DNA of 64,000 nt, from the NCBI GenBank assembly GCA_035610365.1, contig CM069432.1:111867529-111931528 (forward strand). The letters are read 5' to 3'. Within the stretch, counting starts at the first letter, position 1. Each line of letters begins with the position of its first letter. Below, piece by piece: positions 58,549 through 64,000 of this stretch. This DNA comes from Aquatica leii. Its lineage: Eukaryota; Arthropoda; Insecta; Coleoptera; Lampyridae. The translations under genes were made by a program, and so were the position numbers. Below the pieces are notes generated by a model. The model was not told where the DNA came from, ran no database searches, and worked only from the letters and a program-made list of their open reading frames with translations.

Positions 58549-58992
58549 GTTTTAATGTCAGTTTATGAAACAAAAATGACTGCCAACAAGGAGGTTATTT
58601 ACAAATATTTACTTAAATCAAGAAAAAAACGTTAATAAATAATATATGTATTACTTCTATATTGCCCGTAACAAATCTTAAACATGAGCAAAATTTCAGC
58701 AATCAACGCGAAACAGAAATATACACGTCGGTAAAGAGGTTATATGAGGTTATAAAATTGTAAATATCACTGGTGCAAATGGCATGTAATACTATGAACT
58801 AATCGATTTGCAGATAGTTATAAATTTCAATAACTAAAATTACCAAAAATATATTTTTAGAATTCGACGTTTACTGAAAACTAGTCCATACTCAGTTCCT
58901 TCGTATTCATCTTCGAAAATTAATTTTGATACGTAATAAATGCTCCAACGTTCTTAACAATACGACTGTCAATTGTATTCTGATCCATAGAA
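58549..58992. other. No supported gene
   Basis: AT-rich DNA between the MITE and the interspersed repeat. Confidence 0.4.
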
Positions 58993-59107
58993 CTCTCAAA
59001 CATAAACAGCAATAGGATATTCAGTTAATAATGAAAAACATAACTTAACGATAAGTATATGCAAATGTAATTCAACTTCGTTGTAAACATAGCATTTTCG
59101 TTTTAGC
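58993..59107 (+). repeat. Interspersed repeat, copy 2
   Basis: It matches 49830-49952: CTCAAACATAAACAGCAATA, GGATATTCAGTTAATAAT, ACTTAAC, TTCAACTTCGTTGTAAAC. Confidence 0.65.
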
Positions 59108-59372
59108 ATTGAATAATAAATGTAAGAAGAAATGCAACTTAAGGGGCGATATCGTATCGACTGCTTGGATCGAGATATAGAGGTCGCCACGTTCGTATTG
59201 GATCGAGATTTTTCAGTTCTTGCGTGTCTGTCGACTTGTAAAGTTCGGGATTGAATTGAAAGTTTTTCTTGGGTTAACATTGCGATACGATTTTTGAAAT
59301 TCTGGTAGTAGTAATGTTTGTTTGAACTTTTGTTTAGTTTAAGTGTAAATATATTATTGATTTATTTTTAAA

Positions 59373-59643
59373 ATGGGAAAAGTTACAGATCACGGTTGTG
59401 TTTATATTAATTGTGAAAATAATAATACCGAAAACAAAGGTACTAGTTTTCTTAAGTTTTTTATTAGTGATAAAGTGCGTGCTAAAGAATGTTAGAAAAA
59501 CTGTGGAAATATAAACATTGCCACAATGGACTTGGAAGATTTAAAACAAAAGAAGATTTGTGAGAAGCATCTTCGGAGATAATGTATAACAACAAAAGGA
59601 AATTTTAAACACACTGCAGTTCTTGTTCTACACCTTCAATCAG
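59373..59643 (+). pseudogene. THAP-domain first exon, degraded
   Basis: ATG at 59373 opens MGKVTDHGCVYINCENNNTE, then NKGTSFLKFFISDKVRAKEC, a TAG, KNCGNINIATMDLEDLKQKK, ICEKHLRR, a TAA, and CITTKGNFKHTAVLVLHLQS up to CAG|GTAAAT at 59643. Cys9-x4-Cys14 and Cys63-x2-His66 form the C2CH zinc module of a THAP DNA-binding domain with normal spacing. TAVLVLHL stands where the AVPTIF box belongs. The conserved Trp position before KNCGN appears as Cys followed by the stop. The exon ends in phase 1, which agrees with the acceptor at 61201. It may be a host THAP gene or the N-terminus of a THAP9/P-type transposase. The two stops argue for a pseudogene. Confidence 0.75.
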
Positions 59644-61201
59644 GTAAATATTTTTAAATTTTTTTTTCTACCAAACGTTTAAAAATGGTTTAAATTAGCA
59701 TCGGAGAATCTCCTTGTTCGGATTCTTCTTCTTCTTGTTGCACTTAATTGTACAATAACTTAAAATAATTACTGTAAATCAGTAGCTGAGATTGCTATTA
59801 TTTTCCACGATCAATGATCGCAATCATGGTATTTAGAATTAATTAGTAATCGACTGTTGCTAAAAAGTCGCTCGTGTAAAGTTAGTCATAAATCTAGCCA
59901 TAAACATTCGATTTTCGTTTTCCGGGATACAAGAACGTTTGGAGTATTGAAAATCAACATATCTAAGTATTTTTTAATATTGTTTCTAAACAATAAATTA
60001 ATTAAAATTTGTTCATATTTAGATTTAAAAAAAATATTTACAAAAATTCACAGAAAATAGATACTACTGTGATGTTTTTTTTTTCGACACTAAGTGCTAT
60101 TTGAATTCTGATGCAAACTTACGAACAAATAGTTTAAAGCATTAATAAACAACATATTAAAAAATAAGTGTCGTTCTTTCGTAAATTAAATGTTTCTATT
60201 TGAAATTGACCCTGAAAAGATTGTTGAGTAATTAGTAATAACTCGTGTTGATATTTGTCTCAAACATAAGATTTATGTAAAATAAATTTGCAATTCTTTT
60301 CAAATACGTATTGTCATTTGTAGTTAATGCTTATTGTTTTTAACTTTCTGTGTTTTTATGATTTACCTTGGTGTTTATATAAAGCTAGGTTTTTCCCTAA
60401 ATGCTGAATGTGTGACACAAATTTTACAAACGTTCTTTCCTAGAAGAGTTTTCTAATTCTCTTTGAAAAGAATGCATTGTTAAATTTCTGTAAACAAAAA
60501 AAATATAATTCAATGTTTAAATTCATGTTACTTTTTTATTAAAAAATCTGTATGTGGTTTAAAATTCTTACGAGGAAAAGAGCAAAGGGGTTATTTACCT
60601 ACTTACACAAAATTTTACAATTTTCCGTGAACTACCTGCATACCTAAAGTTTATTATACATTTATTAAAGTAAATATTATAGTGTTATATTAGTCTTATT
60701 TGTTTATGCGATAATTAAAAGTATTAATTTCTTTTCCACAACCGCAATTGTTATTTTATAAGCGATCAATGATTGCGATCGTTATTGTACAGACGCTCGA
60801 TATCGCGATCATTATTTTGCATAATGATCGATTCAGCGTAATTGCACAATCGTTCTGGCCATTGCTTTAAATGTTTTTGTTGATGTTGGCATGTCGAATA
60901 AAAATATCGTTTTTGTAAATGTTAGGGTCGCATTTCTTTAGCACCGTGTCTAATAAATACTTAGTTTTTAAAAAAATTAAAAAAATTATAAACAAAATTC
61001 TTTTATGTTTATTTTAGCATGCTGAAAGCACTTCAATACAAATCCAACAATACATAAAATATTTTTAGAATTGTTTAAAAAAAAAAACGCAAAAATTTTG
61101 AAAATACTAATACTAATTGCATTTTCAAAACTTTATTTTTAAAATACTAACAACTTAATTTTTTTTTACTTTTTGGGCTTATTTAGTATAATTTTTTACA
61201 G
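59644..61201. other. Putative intron of the THAP gene
   Basis: If the THAP exons belong together this is their intron (1558 bp). It contains repeated palindromic CGATC words (GATCAATGATCGCAATCATG near 59811, GCGATCAATGATTGCGATCG near 60761, CGATATCGCGATCATTATT near 60797). No other gene was seen. Confidence 0.4.
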
Positions 61202-61317
61202 AAGCTGTAATTGTTGATATGAACATCAACCTAAGATACTCAAATGTAGTAGTTTCTCAAACATATGGAAGAAAACGTCGATTGTTATTTATTGATGACG
61301 ATCGTGAAGACGAATAA
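61202..61317 (+). pseudogene. Candidate second exon of the THAP gene
   Basis: It follows ATTTTTTACAG and reads, in the phase left by the first exon, EAVIVDMNINLRYSNVVVSQ then TYGRKRRLLFIDDDREDE and TAA at 61315-61317. The phase match (one base G from exon one plus AA) supports real splicing. The Arg/Lys cluster followed by an acidic run is like the linker after THAP domains. The product would be about 129 residues without the stops in exon one. The next sequence (TTCTTTCTACAG, then GAAGGTGTAAGT) suggests further or alternative exons. Confidence 0.45.
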
Positions 61318-61559
61318 ATTTATTCTTTCTACAGCTCCAGTTCACTAAACGAAGGTGTAAGTAGACAAGCAATAATACGTAATTTTTTTAATATATATTT
61401 TATAGTTGAAGATACGTCCTATAATATTTTGAAGATATTGGAACGACCACAGTGTGTTCTCAAATTCGTCAAGCCGTTAAGTTTTGACTAAACTACGCAA
61501 CATAGTGATACAAATGGATTCTCCGTCAAAAATCCTTTTAAAGGGTGAATTGGTCAATT

Positions 61560-61693
61560 ATTCTTTCAGAAATTTAACATTAATTTTAATTTAAAATTAT
61601 TTAAATTACCAGTCCACTAATAACAAATTCGTTTACATATGTTTCGAGCTTTAAAATAATGATGCTCATCTTCAGAAAATCTACAAAAAATAT
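61560..61693 (-). mobile_element. Penelope-like terminal fragment
   Basis: The minus strand reads CTGAAGATGAGC, a loop, then GCTCGAAACATATGTAAACG. The CTGA-GATG, short stem, GAAAC arrangement resembles the hammerhead-like terminal motif of Penelope-type elements. It is followed by TTATTAGTGGACTGGTAATT. The reverse complement of the last 31 bases occurs at 63010-63040. A solo LTR (61694-62147) sits at its upstream side. Confidence 0.4.
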
Positions 61694-62147
61694 TGTTACG
61701 TATCTTATTTATTAAAAAGTTATTTATTTAAAACGACTAAAAATACATTTACTTAATCTAGAAATATGTACACTTTTAAATTAACCGAACTAATTAAATC
61801 TAATAATATTTAATGAAAACACTTACACGAATTTATGTATAACCGCTGTATAATACTATCACTTAAGATAAGATAACGTCCTCGGATTTCACACTGTAAG
61901 TCACGTTCACTCGATTCGGTGTACACTGTTATTTATTTAAACTCCGCACGTGCTAATCACTTATTTATCTTCACTTGATTAATCTTCTTAATACAGCAAT
62001 AACTGACCTACGATCTGTCTCGTCGCTATATAAAGACATACGGAAATCCTTCTCGATCGTTCCTCACTTTTCGCTGTAACTTCTAGAAAATAGATAACAG
62101 CCTTCTAGAAGGTTCTTGCGTTTGCAAGTAATTTCTTGAACGTTTCA
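61694..62147 (-). mobile_element. Second solo LTR fossil with heat-shock-like promoter, inverted
   Basis: On the minus strand it starts TGAAACGTTC and ends ACGTAACA, with ATAT on both sides. It carries GAACCTTCTAGAAGG (three alternating GAA/TTC units), GATCGAGAAGGATTTCC, a TATA-like TTTATATAG, TCGTAGGTCAGTTATT shared with the copy at 4453-4816, and AATAAATAAG near the end. It is longer (454 against 364 bases) because of blocks absent from the other copy. No internal region is attached. Confidence 0.6.
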
Positions 62148-62375
62148 ATATTTACAATTTTTTTAAATACAAAAAATGTCATCAACATATCTTTTCCAAA
62201 ATATTATTTTTTGTAAGAAAATTTGGTGTTCAGAAATATATTTACTTTCTAAATTGTTTAAGAAGATTTCAGTAAAAATAAGTGATAAATTTGATAATCA
62301 ATTTTTTAAACAAAATCTAGGTTTTTCAATGGGTTCTCCTTTATCACTTTTCTCAATTTTTTAAGAAATTAAGTA
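62148..62375 (+). pseudogene. Penelope-like RT scrap
   Basis: The plus-strand frame 62176-62361 contains NQFFKQNLGFSMGSPLSLF. F-x-K/Q-Q-x-x-G-x-x-M-G-S-P-L-S is the RT block preceding the catalytic YxDD box in Penelope-like elements. The frame ends soon after, and the YxDD box is absent. About 60 codons remain. It lies between the inverted 31-base repeats at 61593 and 63010. Confidence 0.5.
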
Positions 62376-62419
62376 AAGGTAACGATTTCAAGATTTCTTT
62401 TTCTAATGAAATATTTATT

Positions 62420-62731
62420 TAATTTTTAAGCTACTTAAAGGTAGTAAAAATAAAGCTATTTAAGCTGTATAGTTGTTTCTGAAAGGTGGTTTACAGTTCC
62501 TTTAGAGCTTCTTTAAAACTTTGCTAGTACCACAAAGAGCTGTATAAGCCCGATTTTAATGCATTGAAGGAGCTACCTAACAGCAACATAACTGAGGAAT
62601 TTTTAGCTACTTAAGCGCTTCATGGAGATTTTAGTTTTTTCACAAACCACTTAAAAGTGTTCTAAAGAGTAACTTTAAAAGCTAAAGTAGTTATAAAAAA
62701 AGCCGGTTTTAGCTGCAATTTGCTCACTGGG
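62420..62731. repeat. CCCAG-type element end with iterated AGCTACTTAA words
   Basis: The right edge, on the other strand, is CCCAGTGAGCAAATTGCAGC. Inside, the words GCTACTTAA, AGCTATTTAAG, TTTAGAGCTTCTTTAAA and GAGCTACCTAA recur at intervals of 20-50 bases. No left terminus was found and there is no coding capacity. Confidence 0.55.
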
Positions 62732-63757
62732 AAATTCTTCAATTACTAGAGTTCATTTATATTAAAATATCAAATAATTTTTTGTTGAACTAGCAAACCA
62801 ATTTCAATTACGATTTTAAACTTAATTTTTTTTATATTTGTTTCTAAATTGCACCATCTTCCTTTTTTAAAATAATTAACATTTAACATTTTGTAAAACT
62901 TACATTTTTTTAATTATCTAGTTACAAATGTTTAGATTGGAGAGTGGTCGAAAAAATATAAGTTAAAAAGATTTGTATAACCTTAACTTTTTATAAGTTT
63001 TATAATTTATTATTGGTGGACTGGTAATTTGAATAATTTTAAAAATTGACGAATAATAACAATAAATCCCCATAACAATTTTCTTTTAATTTAATTTGCA
63101 TTGTTTTAGTTATTTCTATGTTTTCGATTTATATTTTACAAAAATAAATAAATATTTGAATATACATATTTTTTTGTTTTCTTAAATATAAAGCATGATA
63201 TTGTTTAAGTTTATTTGACATTGACTTGTGTCGTAACAATACAAGCTATTGTTTATGGTATTAACCGGTTTTGAACAGGTAAACGGTAAAGTAAACACAC
63301 ATATAAGAATAGGTTCTAACTGGTACTTCATAAGAAATAAGTAAGTTCGCAAAATAGAAACCACGATTTTGCAGATGGCAGCAGGTCTTAGTCTATTAGT
63401 TTATGAAAAGAGGGGGTACAGACGGGTAAAAAAAGAGAAACAAGAGAGATAAAACTACAGTACGATTTTTAACCCACTAGTTGCGCCTCTTCTTAAATTA
63501 TTACTCAATGGTTTTAGTAAATGAGCATAAACCGATTGTTTTTAAATAGTTAAGAAAGAGTTTCTATCGATTTCTATTGAGTTATTTTTAATGATTAAAT
63601 AAAAGTTTGAGTCACAATGCAAAACTTGATTCACCGAAAATTCACACTTATTTGCAATATGTTTAAGAATTAGCATAATAACACTACAATTAACTATATC
63701 ACTCATTATACTTTTGTAATTATCTTGATTTTTATTAGACGTGAAGATAAAGGAAAT
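62732..63757. other. AT-rich DNA, with an inverted-repeat partner
   Basis: 63010-63040 (TTATTGGTGGACTGGTAATT and onward) is the inverted partner of 61593-61623. Otherwise nothing was recognised. Confidence 0.4.
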
Positions 63758-64000
63758 GAAAATAGTCAAAAATATTTAATTTCAAAAATCTTACTGTGAT
63801 ACAATACTTTTTTTAGTGATTTGACCATGTAATCAATCAATAGATAGAAATTTAAAACATAATTACACATAAATTTTCCATAATGAATTTGAATGGGAAA
63901 ACAATTAGAAACATGTTATTATTAATTTTTAAATAAAATTAATTTCGTAAATTTCTGTCTTACATAATGTTTTGCAACATGAAAAAGACACACATTAAAG
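63758..64000 (+). repeat. Interspersed repeat, copy 2 (partner at 51025-51265)
   Basis: It aligns in order with copy 1 (AGTCAAAAATATTTAATTTCA, TTTTTTTAGTGATTTGACCAT, GATAGAAATTTAAAAC, GTAAATTTCTGTCTTACATAA, TTTTGCAACATGAAAAAGA) and runs off the window end. Confidence 0.75.

Overview
The window is AT-rich eukaryotic DNA with no run of conserved host genes. The mix of element families (BEL/Pao and Ty3/Gypsy fossils, Penelope-like retroelements, a jockey/CR1-type LINE, Tc1/mariner, piggyBac, PIF/Harbinger, a ZBED5-type hAT and many MITEs) points to an arthropod, most likely an insect; the species cannot be named from this evidence. Nearly all recognisable coding sequence belongs to decayed transposable elements. 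Most longer open frames in the rest look like chance products of base composition.

Layout. 0-10 kb: mostly featureless AT-rich DNA with a Penelope-like terminus holding a hammerhead-ribozyme-like core (2.26-2.70 kb), a solo LTR with heat-shock-element-like motifs (4.45-4.82 kb), a mariner-type scrap (5.24-5.39 kb), a Penelope-like pol fragment (6.95-7.42 kb) and a pogo/Tigger-like terminus (9.6 kb). 10-20 kb: an internally deleted ZBED5-type hAT transposase (10.03-11.03 kb), a PIF/Harbinger element with long imperfect TIRs (11.66-13.01 kb), a Penelope RT fragment (16.2-16.6 kb) and a short Tc1-type derivative (18.65-19.35 kb). 20-31 kb: a foldback MITE containing a hAT MITE with a perfect 8-bp duplication (21.7-22.3 kb), a Gypsy fossil (23.7-26.1 kb), a Tc1/IS630-like transposase remnant (26.8-27.5 kb), a 118-119 bp A-rich minisatellite (28 kb), a second Gypsy fossil (28.3-29.8 kb) and two divergently oriented Penelope GIY-YIG fragments (30.06-30.52 kb). 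31-42 kb: almost empty, apart from a GC-rich 15-mer repeat (35.6 kb), a possible small first coding exon (36.67 kb) and a 973-bp TIR element built from an iterated word (38.6-39.6 kb).

42-50 kb holds the clearest structure: a piggyBac transposase split by a CCCAG-ended element, which is itself split by a Tc1-like element flanked by TA. A BEL/Pao fossil with its 3' LTR follows. 50-64 kb holds the 3' end of a LINE with a short tandem-repeat tail, a near-perfect palindromic MITE, a second copy of the young hAT MITE, a Tc1 transposase with a possible 78-bp intron, a degraded two-exon THAP-domain gene, and a second solo LTR beside Penelope-like sequence.

Nothing here forms an operon or pathway. 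The biology lies in the order of insertions and in a few reused architectures: GCCGGTT-type foldback MITEs, CCCAG-ended elements and heat-shock-like LTR promoters.
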